Positions 1 to 6,255 of a stretch of DNA of 6,255 bases are shown here, in pieces (within the stretch, counting starts at the first letter, position 1; each line of letters starts with the position of its first letter). The translations under genes were made by a program, and so were the position numbers. A model generated the notes under the pieces. The model had not been told where the DNA came from. It was given only the letters and a program-made list of their open reading frames with translations, and made no database searches. Origin of the DNA: Vicinamibacteria bacterium (GTDB lineage Bacteria > Acidobacteriota > Vicinamibacteria > Vicinamibacterales > UBA2999); contig JAICEG010000317.1 in NCBI GenBank assembly GCA_025924295.1, forward strand, positions 1-6,255, written 5' to 3'.

Positions 1-816
1 ACCTACTTGTTCCACCGACCTGCCCGCCGCACGAACGACGCAGCCCACATCGCCGAGTGGCGCCACCGCAATCAGTTCGTCAGCACCGCGAACGAGCGGT
101 GCCTGAGCCACTCGCGAGACCAGTGCAGCCGCCTCGCTCTTCATCGCCTCTCCCACGATGACGACCAACGCCATCACATCAAAGCGACCCATGCGGGTCG
201 CCAGATCACCGTCTGCCGATCGCAGCGCGGTCGCGTCGTGAAGCACCAGCCGTCCCTTGCACCGCACGATCGTGCGGCTGACATACTCGTCGAACACCCA
301 CCGCTCACCGGATGCGCGACGGCCAGACGAAATCCAGTCCACCAGCACGAGCCTTGCACCTTCGGCCAGATTCACCCGCTGTATCTGCCGATAGGTTGAC
401 CCCGCAAAGCAGACAACCGGATCCGGCACGACGACAAGCAGGCCGTCACGTCCGATATCGGCTCGCATCTCGCTGCCGCTCCCGCGCGGCGATCGATAGA
501 CCTTGGTCGATGCCTGGGTCGACACAAATGCGGAGGCACCCGGGCCCACCGCCACCCGCAACGAGATCGCATCGCCATCCACGAGCCCGCCGCCGTAGGT
601 CGATGTGTAAACCCACGCTGCGTGTCCGTGATTGGCCGGTGTCAACAGACGAAGCGGGCTGGTCGCGAGTGCGCGAGTGACCACGCTGCGCCGTGGACCG
701 AGAACGACGTCCAACTCTCCCAGTCCTGGCGCCGGGCGCTCCCGGAGCGCACTGCGGCCTGTATCGACCAGCCGTTCTCTCGCCCTAGACGCTGAGATGC
801 TCACGAACGAGGTCAT
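1..816 (-). CDS. ureD: Urease accessory protein UreD/UreH (3' partial)
   Basis: Urease maturation chaperone. In the known family UreD binds the urease apoprotein and, with UreF and UreG, guides nickel into the active site in the cytoplasm. The frame is open from a TGA at 822..820 to the left edge, so it has no stop in the window; 272 codons are present from ATG 816. Recognisable segments are RALATSPLRLLTPANHGHAA (48-67), WVYTSTYGGGLVDGD (68-82), FVSTQASTKVYRS (97-109), LLVVVPDPVVCFAGSTYRQ (126-144), LVLVDWISSGR (156-166), GERWVFDEYVSR (170-181) and APLGDVGCVVRAAGRSVEQV (252-271). The last block is close to the family C-terminus, so perhaps 20-30 residues are missing. Possible starts are GTG 819, ATG 816 (GAAG at 829..826, nine bases upstream) or GTG 804; all overlap urtE. 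I prefer ATG 816. Urease subunit genes would be expected next, beyond position 1. Confidence 0.92.
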   Translation of the reverse strand, partial: MTSFVSISASRARERLVDTGRSALRERPAPGLGELDVVLGPRRSVVTRALATSPLRLLTPANHGHAAWVYTSTYGGGLVDGDAISLRVAVGPGASAFVSTQASTKVYRSPRGSGSEMRADIGRDGLLVVVPDPVVCFAGSTYRQIQRVNLAEGARLVLVDWISSGRRASGERWVFDEYVSRTIVRCKGRLVLHDATALRSADGDLATRMGRFDVMALVVIVGEAMKSEAAALVSRVAQAPLVRGADELIAVAPLGDVGCVVRAAGRSVEQVG

Positions 817-1486
817 CACTCAGTTCTTCGATCGCGCCTGCAGCCGCGCATCGCCCTTTCTCGAGGATACGAAACTGGCTGCCGACGCGCCGGGCAAAGG
901 GCAACTTCTGCTCGACGAGCAGCACCGTCACACCGGTTTCCCGATTGAGGCGAAGGATGATGTCGCCGATCTCGTGCACGATGTTCGGCTGAATGCCTTC
1001 AGTCGGTTCGTCCAGGATCAGCAGGCTCGGCTCGAGTACCAATGCTCTCCCGATCGCGAGTTGCTGCTGCTGGCCACCCGACAAGTCTCCTCCCCGTCGT
1101 CCGAGCATCTGCTTGAGCACGGGAAACAGTTCAAAGATCTGCTCCGGAATCGTGCGCGACTGCCCGCGGCGAACTCCGAGTCCCACTCGAAGATTCTCCT
1201 CCACGGTCAGCTGCGGAAAGATCTCACGTCCCTGTGGAACGTAGCCGATTCCCAGGCGCGCGCGCCCGTCGGCAGGAATCGTTCTCAGGTTCGTCTCCTT
1301 GAACGTGATCGTCCCGGATGTGACCGGGAGCAGACCCATGATGCACTTGAGCAGCGTGGTCTTTCCCATCCCGTTGCGCCCCATGAGACAGGTGCGCGAG
1401 CCGGCTTCGACGTCGAGGTCGACGTCCCACAGCGTATGACTTCCGCCGTACGACTGGTTGAGGCCCCTGATGGACAACAGGCTCAT
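785..1486 (-). CDS. urtE: Urea ABC transporter ATP-binding protein UrtE
   Basis: Second cytoplasmic ATPase of the urea importer, LivF-like, 233 residues, the usual family length. The start ATG 1486..1484 overlaps the urtD stop (ATGA); no good Shine-Dalgarno is visible upstream (CTACCTCGGCGC), so coupling with urtD is likely. Motifs: Walker A GRNGMGKT (36-43), Q-loop YVPQGREIFPQLTVEENL (82-99), signature LSGGQQQQLAIGRAL (135-149) and Walker B LLILDEPTEGIQPNIV (155-170). The switch position, normally histidine, is glutamine 193 in LLVEQKLPFA. Glutamine here is common in LivF-type proteins, so this looks like a family trait and not damage. The protein ends EHLSV with a TAG stop. The ureD reading frame begins inside its last codons. 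Confidence 0.96.
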   Translation of the reverse strand: MSLLSIRGLNQSYGGSHTLWDVDLDVEAGSRTCLMGRNGMGKTTLLKCIMGLLPVTSGTITFKETNLRTIPADGRARLGIGYVPQGREIFPQLTVEENLRVGLGVRRGQSRTIPEQIFELFPVLKQMLGRRGGDLSGGQQQQLAIGRALVLEPSLLILDEPTEGIQPNIVHEIGDIILRLNRETGVTVLLVEQKLPFARRVGSQFRILEKGRCAAAGAIEELSDDLVREHLSV

Positions 1487-2316
1487 GCGCCGAGGTAGAC
1501 CTCTATTACCTGTGGATCGTTCTGCACGCGGTCCATGTCACCTTCGGCAAGCACCCGTCCTTCGTGGAGGACCGTGACCTGGCCGGCGATCGAGCGCACG
1601 AAATCCATGTCGTGCTCGACGACGATGACGGTGTGTTTGCCGGCAAGTGACAGCAGCAGTTCTGCGGTGCGCTCTGTCTCCTGCGGTGTCATGCCGGCTA
1701 CCGGCTCATCCACCAGGAGAAGCTCGGGCTGCTGCATCAGGAGCATACCAATCTCGAGCCATTGCTTCTGCCCGTGCGACAACGCGCCGGCGACTACGCC
1801 CTGCTCTGCCACCAGACCGATGATGTGAAGCACCTCAGCGATCCGCTCGCGATGTGCCGGCGTCAGACGGGCGACCAACGTGCGCCAGAACGTCTTGTCA
1901 CCGGCAAGCGCCAGTTCCAGATTCTCGAACACACTCAGAAACTCGAACACGGTCGGCTTCTGAAATTTGCGCCCGATACCTGCCTGTGCGATCTCGGGCT
2001 CGGTCAACGACAACAGGTCGACATCCTGTCCGAACCACGCCGAGCCCTCATCGGGACGTGTCTTGCCCGTGATGACGTCCATCATCGTCGTCTTCCCGGC
2101 CCCGTTTGGACCGATGATGCAGCGCAGTTCACCTGGGTCGACGTAGAGTGTCAGGCCGTTCAATGCCTTGAAACCATCGAAGCTGACGGTGAGCTTTTCG
2201 AGATACAGGATCTTGCCGAGCAGCGGCGGCGGCGCTCGCCGCTTCGCTGCCTCGCGCAGCTCCCGCCATGAGCGGCGCACCGAGCGTGTGCCATTGGAGC
2301 GGCCGGGTGAGCTCAT
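1483..2316 (-). CDS. urtD: Urea ABC transporter ATP-binding protein UrtD
   Basis: Cytoplasmic ATPase of the urea importer, LivG-like. The start ATG 2316..2314 overlaps the urtC stop as ATGA and gives 277 residues; the frame stays open upstream to 2733, but that part is inside urtC. Residues 1 to about 36 are a basic extension before the ATPase fold (RSVRRSWRELREAAKRR, 11-27). The nucleotide-binding motifs are complete: Walker A GPNGAGKT (69-76), Q-loop FQKPTVF (118-124), signature LSHGQKQ (179-185), Walker B with catalytic glutamate LLLVDEP (199-205), and switch histidine H235 in VVEHDMDFV. The SHGQKQWLEIGMLL form of the signature and the final EVYLGA are typical of UrtD rather than generic LivG. 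Most UrtD proteins are about 250-280 residues, so the length is normal. It would form a heterodimer with UrtE. Its stop overlaps the urtE start (ATGA). Confidence 0.96.
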   Translation of the reverse strand: MSSPGRSNGTRSVRRSWRELREAAKRRAPPPLLGKILYLEKLTVSFDGFKALNGLTLYVDPGELRCIIGPNGAGKTTMMDVITGKTRPDEGSAWFGQDVDLLSLTEPEIAQAGIGRKFQKPTVFEFLSVFENLELALAGDKTFWRTLVARLTPAHRERIAEVLHIIGLVAEQGVVAGALSHGQKQWLEIGMLLMQQPELLLVDEPVAGMTPQETERTAELLLSLAGKHTVIVVEHDMDFVRSIAGQVTVLHEGRVLAEGDMDRVQNDPQVIEVYLGA

Positions 2317-3413
2317 TTGCCTCGACTCGCGGCCGGCATCAGCCCCGCCAGCCCGCGCGGCAGGAACAACGTGACACCAACGAAAATCGCGCCGAGCGCG
2401 TAGAGCCAGACTTCCGGCAGCGCAGCGGTGAAGTAGGTCTTCGCGTAGTTGACGAGGGCGGCACCGGCCGCTGCGCCGAACAACGTGCCTCGTCCGCCCA
2501 CCGCCACCCAGATCACGACTTCGATCGAGTTGATCGGTTCGAACTCGCTGGGGTTGATGATGCCGACCTGCGGCACATACAGCGCGCCAGCCACTCCCGC
2601 AACAACCGCCGAGAACACGAACACCCACAGCTTGTACGATTCGACGCGATAGCCAAGAAAGCGCGTCCGGCTTTCGGCATCCCGAATGGCGCGAATCACT
2701 CGGCCCGCGCGAGAGGCAACGATAGCACGGCACACACAGTAACTCGCCGCCAGTGCCGCCACGGTGACGACGAGCAACACCGACCGTGTGGTGTCCTGCT
2801 GCAGGTCGAAACCCAGGATGTCCTTGAAGTCGGTGAACCCGTTGTTACCGCCGAAGCCCATGTCGTTTCGGAAGAAGGCGAGCATCAGCGCGTAGCTGAG
2901 CGCCTGCGTCATGATCGACAGGTAGACGCCCGTGACCCGGGATCGAAACGCGAGCCATCCGAACACATACGCCAGGACCGCCGGCACGACGGCGACCATC
3001 AGCATCGCGAACCAGAATCGGTCGAACCCGTACCAGAACCACGGGAGATCCGTCCAGTTGAGGAACACCATGAAATCCGGCAGAACGGGATGTCCGTAGA
3101 CCCCCCGCGTTCCGATCTGCCGCATCAGGTACATCCCCATCGCGTACCCGCCGAGGGCAAAGAACGCCGCGTGACCCAAGCTCAGGATTCCGCAGAACCC
3201 CCAAATCAAATCAACAGCGATCGCCAGCATCGCGTAGCACAAATACTTCCCGACGAGTGTCAGGACGTACGTCGATACATGCAGAGGTGACGAGGGCGGT
3301 ACGGCGAGATTGAGAATCGGCACCGCGATCGCGATGACGGCGAGGATCGACAGGAACCAGAGGCTCTCGCGATCGCTGAACGACAACGGCAGACGGCCCG
3401 CGATCGCGCTCAT
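2313..3413 (-). CDS. urtC: Urea ABC transporter permease UrtC
   Basis: Second membrane subunit of the urea importer, LivM-like, pairing with UrtB. The start is ATG 3413..3411, overlapping the urtB stop as ATGA and preceded by a clear GGAGG; this gives 366 residues. The reading frame stays open upstream to about 3734, but that part is arginine-rich, non-membrane sequence antisense-like in character and lies wholly inside urtB. There are about eight or nine hydrophobic segments (roughly 17-37, 47-72, 80-97, 133-156, 165-180, 211-232, 262-281, 296-320, 334-352). Family motifs are WGFCGILSLGHAAFFALGGY (71-90), FRSRVTGVYLSIMTQALSYA (156-175), GFGGNNGFTDF (186-196), the cytoplasmic coupling loop RVIRAIRDAESRTRFLGY (238-255) and VGGRGTLFGAAAGA (305-318). 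It lacks a cleavable signal peptide and an extra domain, unlike UrtB. The stop overlaps the urtD start. Confidence 0.95.
   Translation of the reverse strand: MSAIAGRLPLSFSDRESLWFLSILAVIAIAVPILNLAVPPSSPLHVSTYVLTLVGKYLCYAMLAIAVDLIWGFCGILSLGHAAFFALGGYAMGMYLMRQIGTRGVYGHPVLPDFMVFLNWTDLPWFWYGFDRFWFAMLMVAVVPAVLAYVFGWLAFRSRVTGVYLSIMTQALSYALMLAFFRNDMGFGGNNGFTDFKDILGFDLQQDTTRSVLLVVTVAALAASYCVCRAIVASRAGRVIRAIRDAESRTRFLGYRVESYKLWVFVFSAVVAGVAGALYVPQVGIINPSEFEPINSIEVVIWVAVGGRGTLFGAAAGAALVNYAKTYFTAALPEVWLYALGAIFVGVTLFLPRGLAGLMPAASRGK
2320..2323 (-). promoter_or_regulatory. Ribosome binding site of urtD
   Basis: A GAGG lies three bases upstream of the urtD ATG (2316), with another GAG a few bases further up (2328..2326). 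Both sit in the end of urtC. The close spacing fits re-initiation by the ribosome finishing urtC and supports the ATG at the ATGA overlap as the true start. Confidence 0.5.
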
Positions 3414-5065
3414 GCGGCCTCCGCGGCGCGACCGGTTTGCGGGAACAACCCTCGCGGCCGGCGTTGGATGAAGAGGATCAGGACGACCAGCACCAGGATC
3501 TTGCCGAGCACGGCGCCGGCATACGGCTCGAGCAGCTTGTTGATCACGCCGAGCGATATCCCACCAATGAGCGTGCCCCAGAGATTTCCGACTCCGCCAA
3601 AGACAACGACCATGAAGGAGTCGATGATGTAGGACTGCCCGAGGTTGGGTCCGACGTTGGTCAACTGGCTGAGCGCCACGCCCGCAACGCCGGCGATACC
3701 GGCGCCGAGCCCGAACGTCATGGCATCGACCCACTCACTGCGAATACCCATCGCGCGCGCCATCGCGCGGTTCTGCGAGACAGCGCGGATGTCGAGACCG
3801 AGCCGCGTGCGTTTGAGCACCGCCAGCAGCAAGCCGAACACGATCAGGCTGAAGATGACGATGTAGAGGCGGTTGTACGTGATCGACAGGGCATCGTTGA
3901 TCGGCAGCGTGCCGCTCATCCACGAAGGCGTGATCACTGATCGGTTGTTCGCCGAGAAGACCGTGCGGACGAGTTGCTGCAGAATCAGGCTGACGCCGAA
4001 TGTCGCCAGCAGCGTTTCGAGCGGGCGACCGTAAAGGAAGCGGATGATGGTGCGTTCAATCAGCACCCCCGCAAGGCCGGCAACGAGAAATGCCGCCGGC
4101 ACGGCAATCAGCACCGACCATTCGATGTATCCGGGCAGCGCCGTCTGCACCACGTACGTGGTGTAGGCGCCCAGCATCATCAGCTCGCCGTGCGCCATGT
4201 TGATCACACCCATGACGCCGAAGGTAATGGCGAGGCCGATGGCGACGAGCACCAGCACCGACCCGAGGCTGAGACCGAAGAACAGCGTCTCCACACCGGA
4301 GTACAGACTGCGCGCCGTGTCGATCGTCTCGATCGCTGCCGCCGCCGCAACTCGAACACCCTCGTCGCTTTCGGCAAAGCTGCCATCGTCGTTGCGTTCG
4401 ATCAGCGCCGCGAGACGGTTCCGCACTTCCGGGCTCAATCGTTCAGACAACGTCTGAACGGCCGCGACTCGTGCAGCGGCATCGCCGTCATCGAGCGTGG
4501 CCAGCGCCAGCGCGGTGTCGATCTCGTAGAGGACACGCGCATCGGTCTCCTCGGTCTTGCGCTGCCGGAGGAGTTCGATAGCGGACGCGTCCAGCGATCG
4601 CAAGAGCTCTCTGACCGCGGCGCGCCGGACGTCTGGATCCGGGTTGGCGAGCGCACCGCGCGCGATGGTGATACGCAGGAATCGGCGCAGGCGATTGTTC
4701 GTGCCGATCTTGGTCAGCTCGTCGACGGGCGCAGAACCGGCCCGGCTCAGCGAAACAGGGTCGATGAGTTCGTACTGCGTTCGCGATTCTTCCGTGGAAC
4801 TGACGATGAAGATTTGCTGATCCTGCGAGCGGACGAACAGGCGGTCCTCGAGTAGCGCCGTGAGCACGGGGCGCGCACTCATGTGGCTGGTGGCGATCAG
4901 CTTGTCGGCAATCGATTCCTTGTCCGAGAAGCTGGCTTCGCGCAGCTCTGCCAGCACGGCTCGAAACTCGTCGTCCGGAGTCTGAGCCGAGGCCGGCAGT
5001 GCCGCCAGACATGCGGCGAGCAGCAGCCACAACAGCCGCTGCCCACCGGACGTCGTCAACGTCAC
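3410..5065 (-). CDS. urtB: Urea ABC transporter permease UrtB with N-terminal periplasmic domain
   Basis: One of the two membrane subunits of the urea importer, LivH-like. I place the start at GTG 5065..5063, which overlaps the urtA stop as GTGA and gives 551 residues. An ATG 17 codons upstream (5116) would bury the signal peptide behind a polar stretch inside urtA, so it is unlikely. From the GTG, residues 1-27 form a signal peptide (hydrophobic LLWLLLAACLAALPASA, AxA-type site at ASA). Residues 28 to about 250 are a charged, alanine-rich helical region with HEAT-like stretches (DPDVRRAAVRELLRSLDASA, 143-162). The permease follows, from about 255 to 540, with roughly eight membrane segments. 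It has the INMAHGELMMLGAY motif (288-301), the cytoplasmic coupling loop LGLDIRAVSQNRAMARAMGI (422-441) and GGVGNLWGTLIGG (490-502). The length fits the long UrtB type of Gram-negatives. The Shine-Dalgarno signal is weak (GGGA at 5080..5077, 11 bases from the start), so coupling to urtA is likely. The stop overlaps the urtC start (ATGA). Confidence 0.95.
   Translation of the reverse strand: MTLTTSGGQRLLWLLLAACLAALPASAQTPDDEFRAVLAELREASFSDKESIADKLIATSHMSARPVLTALLEDRLFVRSQDQQIFIVSSTEESRTQYELIDPVSLSRAGSAPVDELTKIGTNNRLRRFLRITIARGALANPDPDVRRAAVRELLRSLDASAIELLRQRKTEETDARVLYEIDTALALATLDDGDAAARVAAVQTLSERLSPEVRNRLAALIERNDDGSFAESDEGVRVAAAAAIETIDTARSLYSGVETLFFGLSLGSVLVLVAIGLAITFGVMGVINMAHGELMMLGAYTTYVVQTALPGYIEWSVLIAVPAAFLVAGLAGVLIERTIIRFLYGRPLETLLATFGVSLILQQLVRTVFSANNRSVITPSWMSGTLPINDALSITYNRLYIVIFSLIVFGLLLAVLKRTRLGLDIRAVSQNRAMARAMGIRSEWVDAMTFGLGAGIAGVAGVALSQLTNVGPNLGQSYIIDSFMVVVFGGVGNLWGTLIGGISLGVINKLLEPYAGAVLGKILVLVVLILFIQRRPRGLFPQTGRAAEAA
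3418..3422 (-). promoter_or_regulatory. Ribosome binding site of urtC
   Basis: A GGAGG lies four bases upstream of the urtC ATG (3413), inside the last codons of urtB. It is the strongest Shine-Dalgarno sequence among the junctions of this operon and decides the urtC start against the longer open frame that runs back into urtB. The spacing is slightly short, as is common at ATGA overlaps where a terminating ribosome restarts. Confidence 0.7.
4440..4460. repeat. Perfect inverted repeat inside urtB
   Basis: Nine-base arms (cgttcagac at 4440-4448 and gtctgaacg at 4452-4460) flank a three-base loop. The repeat lies in the part of urtB that encodes the periplasmic domain (around VQTLSER). In the transcript it would form a stable hairpin. 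No run of U follows it, so it is not a standard intrinsic terminator. It may be chance or an mRNA stability or pausing element; function unknown. Confidence 0.45.
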
Positions 5066-6255
5066 TTGTAGTTCTGTCCCGAACACACTTTCGTTTTCGT
5101 GTTGAAGTTCCCGCACTTCAACTTCACCCAGTCAGCTTCCGTTTCCCGGCTGACCGGCAGATAGTCGGACCATGCGTCGCCAGGAACCGTGGTGTTCGTC
5201 TTCCAGACGACGTCGAACTGGCCGTCGGCACGCACCTCACCGATGTACACCGGCTTCGTAATGTGATGGTTCGGGAGCATGCGCGCCACGCCGCCGGTGA
5301 GGTTCGGCGTCTCGAGGCCGGGCAACGCGGTCAGCACCGCATCGACGGAGGTCGACTTCGCCTTCTCCACCGCCTTCACCCACAGGTTGAATCCGATGAA
5401 GTGCGCTTCCATCGGGTCGTTGGTCGTGCGATCGGCCTTCTTGATGAAGGTCTTCCACTGCTTGATGAACGCGCTGTTGGCCGGGTTGCTGATGCTCTGG
5501 AAGTAGTTCCACGCCGCCAGGTGTCCGACGAGCGGCTTGGTGTCGAGGCCGGAAAGCTCCTCTTCGCCGACGGAGAACGCCACGACCGGGATGTCTTCGG
5601 CCGAGATCTTCTGGTTGCCGAGCTCCTTGTAGAAGGGAACGTTGGCGTCGCCGTTGATCGTGGACACGACGGCGGTCTTCTTGCCCGCCGAGCCAAAACG
5701 CTTGATCGCTGCCACGCGCGTTTGCCAGTCCGAATGGCCGAATGGCGTGTAGTTGATCGAGATGTCGGCATCCGCGACGCCCTTCTGTTTCAGGTAGGCC
5801 TCGAGGATTCGATTGGTCGTGCGCGGATAGACGTAGTCAGTGCCTTCGAGGACCCACCGCTTTACACCAACTTCGTTCATCAGGTAGTCAACCGCGGGAA
5901 TCGCCTGTTGATTCGGCGCGGCGCCGGTGTAGATCACGTTCTTCGACGACTCTTCACCCTCGTACTGCACCGGATAGAACAGGAGGCCGTTGTTCTTCTC
6001 GAAGACCGGGAGGACGGACTTTCGCGAGACCGACGTCCAGCACCCGAAGACCACGGCGACCTTGTCCTTCTCGAGGAGCTCGCGCGCCTTTTCCGCGAAG
6101 AGCGGCCAGTCCGAAGCAGGATCGACCACCACCGCTTCGAGCTTCTTGCCGAGCAGACCGCCTTTCTTGTTCTGCTCGTCGATCATCATCAGGATGGTGT
6201 CCTTCAGCGTCGTTTCGCTGATGGCCATGGTGCCGGAAAGCGAGTGCAGCACACC
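5062..6255 (-). CDS. urtA: Urea ABC transporter substrate-binding protein UrtA (5' partial)
   Basis: Periplasmic binding protein that captures urea and delivers it to the UrtB/UrtC channel. The window holds 397 codons and the stop (TGA). The first complete codons read GVLHSLSGTMAISE, which is the first strand of the mature protein in this family. The GTG at 6252 is therefore an internal valine, and the true start and signal peptide lie beyond the right edge (roughly 25-40 residues missing, judged from the usual family length of about 420-430). Family-typical segments, counted from that GTG, are FGCWTSVSRKSVLPVFEKNN (69-88), YPVQYEGEESS (93-103), TPFGHSDWQTRV (169-180), STINGDANVPFYKELG (197-212) and DPMEAHFIGFNLWVKAVEKA (279-298). 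The C-terminus has two cysteines (380 and 390) in KCGNFNTKTKVCSGQNYK. The related amide and branched-chain amino acid binding proteins (AmiC, LivK) are the alternative, but these motifs and the urease neighbour favour urea. In Proteobacteria such operons are often under nitrogen control; no promoter is visible here. Confidence 0.96.
   Translation of the reverse strand, partial: GVLHSLSGTMAISETTLKDTILMMIDEQNKKGGLLGKKLEAVVVDPASDWPLFAEKARELLEKDKVAVVFGCWTSVSRKSVLPVFEKNNGLLFYPVQYEGEESSKNVIYTGAAPNQQAIPAVDYLMNEVGVKRWVLEGTDYVYPRTTNRILEAYLKQKGVADADISINYTPFGHSDWQTRVAAIKRFGSAGKKTAVVSTINGDANVPFYKELGNQKISAEDIPVVAFSVGEEELSGLDTKPLVGHLAAWNYFQSISNPANSAFIKQWKTFIKKADRTTNDPMEAHFIGFNLWVKAVEKAKSTSVDAVLTALPGLETPNLTGGVARMLPNHHITKPVYIGEVRADGQFDVVWKTNTTVPGDAWSDYLPVSRETEADWVKLKCGNFNTKTKVCSGQNYK

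Noticed and set aside
184..201. Inverted repeat with 7-base arms (gcgaccc/gggtcgc, 4-base loop) in ureD
   Set aside because: Short GC-rich arms inside a coding region, with no T run on either side; expected by chance.
262..277. Perfect 16-base palindrome (ccgcacgatcgtgcgg) within ureD
   Set aside because: It lies within coding sequence, its centre is the common cgatcg word, and no second copy was seen. It cannot be told from chance without comparison to relatives.
7..680. Short open frames on both strands (7-399, 312-680, 174-359, 372-578) in the left part
   Set aside because: All are out of frame with ureD, whose conserved segments run without interruption through the whole region.
632..1498. 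Plus-strand open frame of 288 codons opposite urtE and the start of ureD
   Set aside because: It is antisense to UrtE, which has complete ATPase motifs, and its own translation shows no family features.
2317..2733. N-terminal extension of urtD into urtC
   Set aside because: The extra 139 codons are antisense-like in composition and lie in urtC; the ATG at 2316 has the same ATGA overlap as the neighbouring junctions.
2268..3290. Long plus-strand open frame (340 codons) opposite urtC and urtD
   Set aside because: Its translation is rich in Arg, His, Gln and Asp without any recognisable domain, and it lies wholly antisense to genes with clear motifs. It is a byproduct of GC-rich codon use.
3414..3734. 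N-terminal extension of urtC into urtB
   Set aside because: The extra 107 codons are Arg-rich and not membrane-like; the ATG at 3413 has GGAGG and the standard 4-base overlap.
3974..4855. Plus-strand open frame of 293 codons opposite urtB
   Set aside because: Low-complexity, Arg/Gln/His-rich translation antisense to a well-supported gene.
785..6255. Branched-chain amino acid (livKHMGF) or short-chain amide transporter
   Set aside because: Same superfamily and gene order, but UrtA motifs, the long UrtB with its signal peptide and extra domain, the SHGQKQ signature in UrtD and the adjacent ureD all point to urea.

Overview
The window is a single, fully coding stretch on the minus strand. It holds most of a urea ABC transporter operon followed by the first gene of a urease operon: urtA (5' end cut off by the right edge), urtB, urtC, urtD, urtE, then ureD (3' end cut off by the left edge). 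Transcription runs from right to left. There is no intergenic gap, RNA gene, mobile element or CRISPR array. The operon promoter must lie beyond position 6255, and the urease structural genes, if present, beyond position 1.

How the genes work together: UrtA captures urea in the periplasm. UrtB and UrtC form the membrane channel. UrtD and UrtE are the two ATPases that power uptake. UreD is a chaperone that helps load nickel into urease, which splits the imported urea into ammonia and CO2. The operon therefore looks like a nitrogen-scavenging unit that couples uptake of scarce urea to its hydrolysis.

The junctions are very tight. Four consecutive gene pairs overlap by exactly 4 bases (GTGA at urtA/urtB; ATGA at urtB/urtC, urtC/urtD and urtD/urtE). 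The last pair, urtE/ureD, overlaps by about 20-35 bases depending on the ureD start. This indicates one transcript with translational coupling throughout.

Organism: signal peptides, a periplasmic binding protein and a periplasmic domain on UrtB point to a Gram-negative bacterium of fairly high GC. The protein sequences resemble those of Proteobacteria (Betaproteobacteria-like) or Acidobacteriota. The phylum cannot be settled by eye.

This is a well-known system, not a new one. The points worth a second look are the correct starts of urtB and ureD, the extra periplasmic domain on UrtB, the non-canonical switch residue in UrtE, and one perfect hairpin inside urtB.
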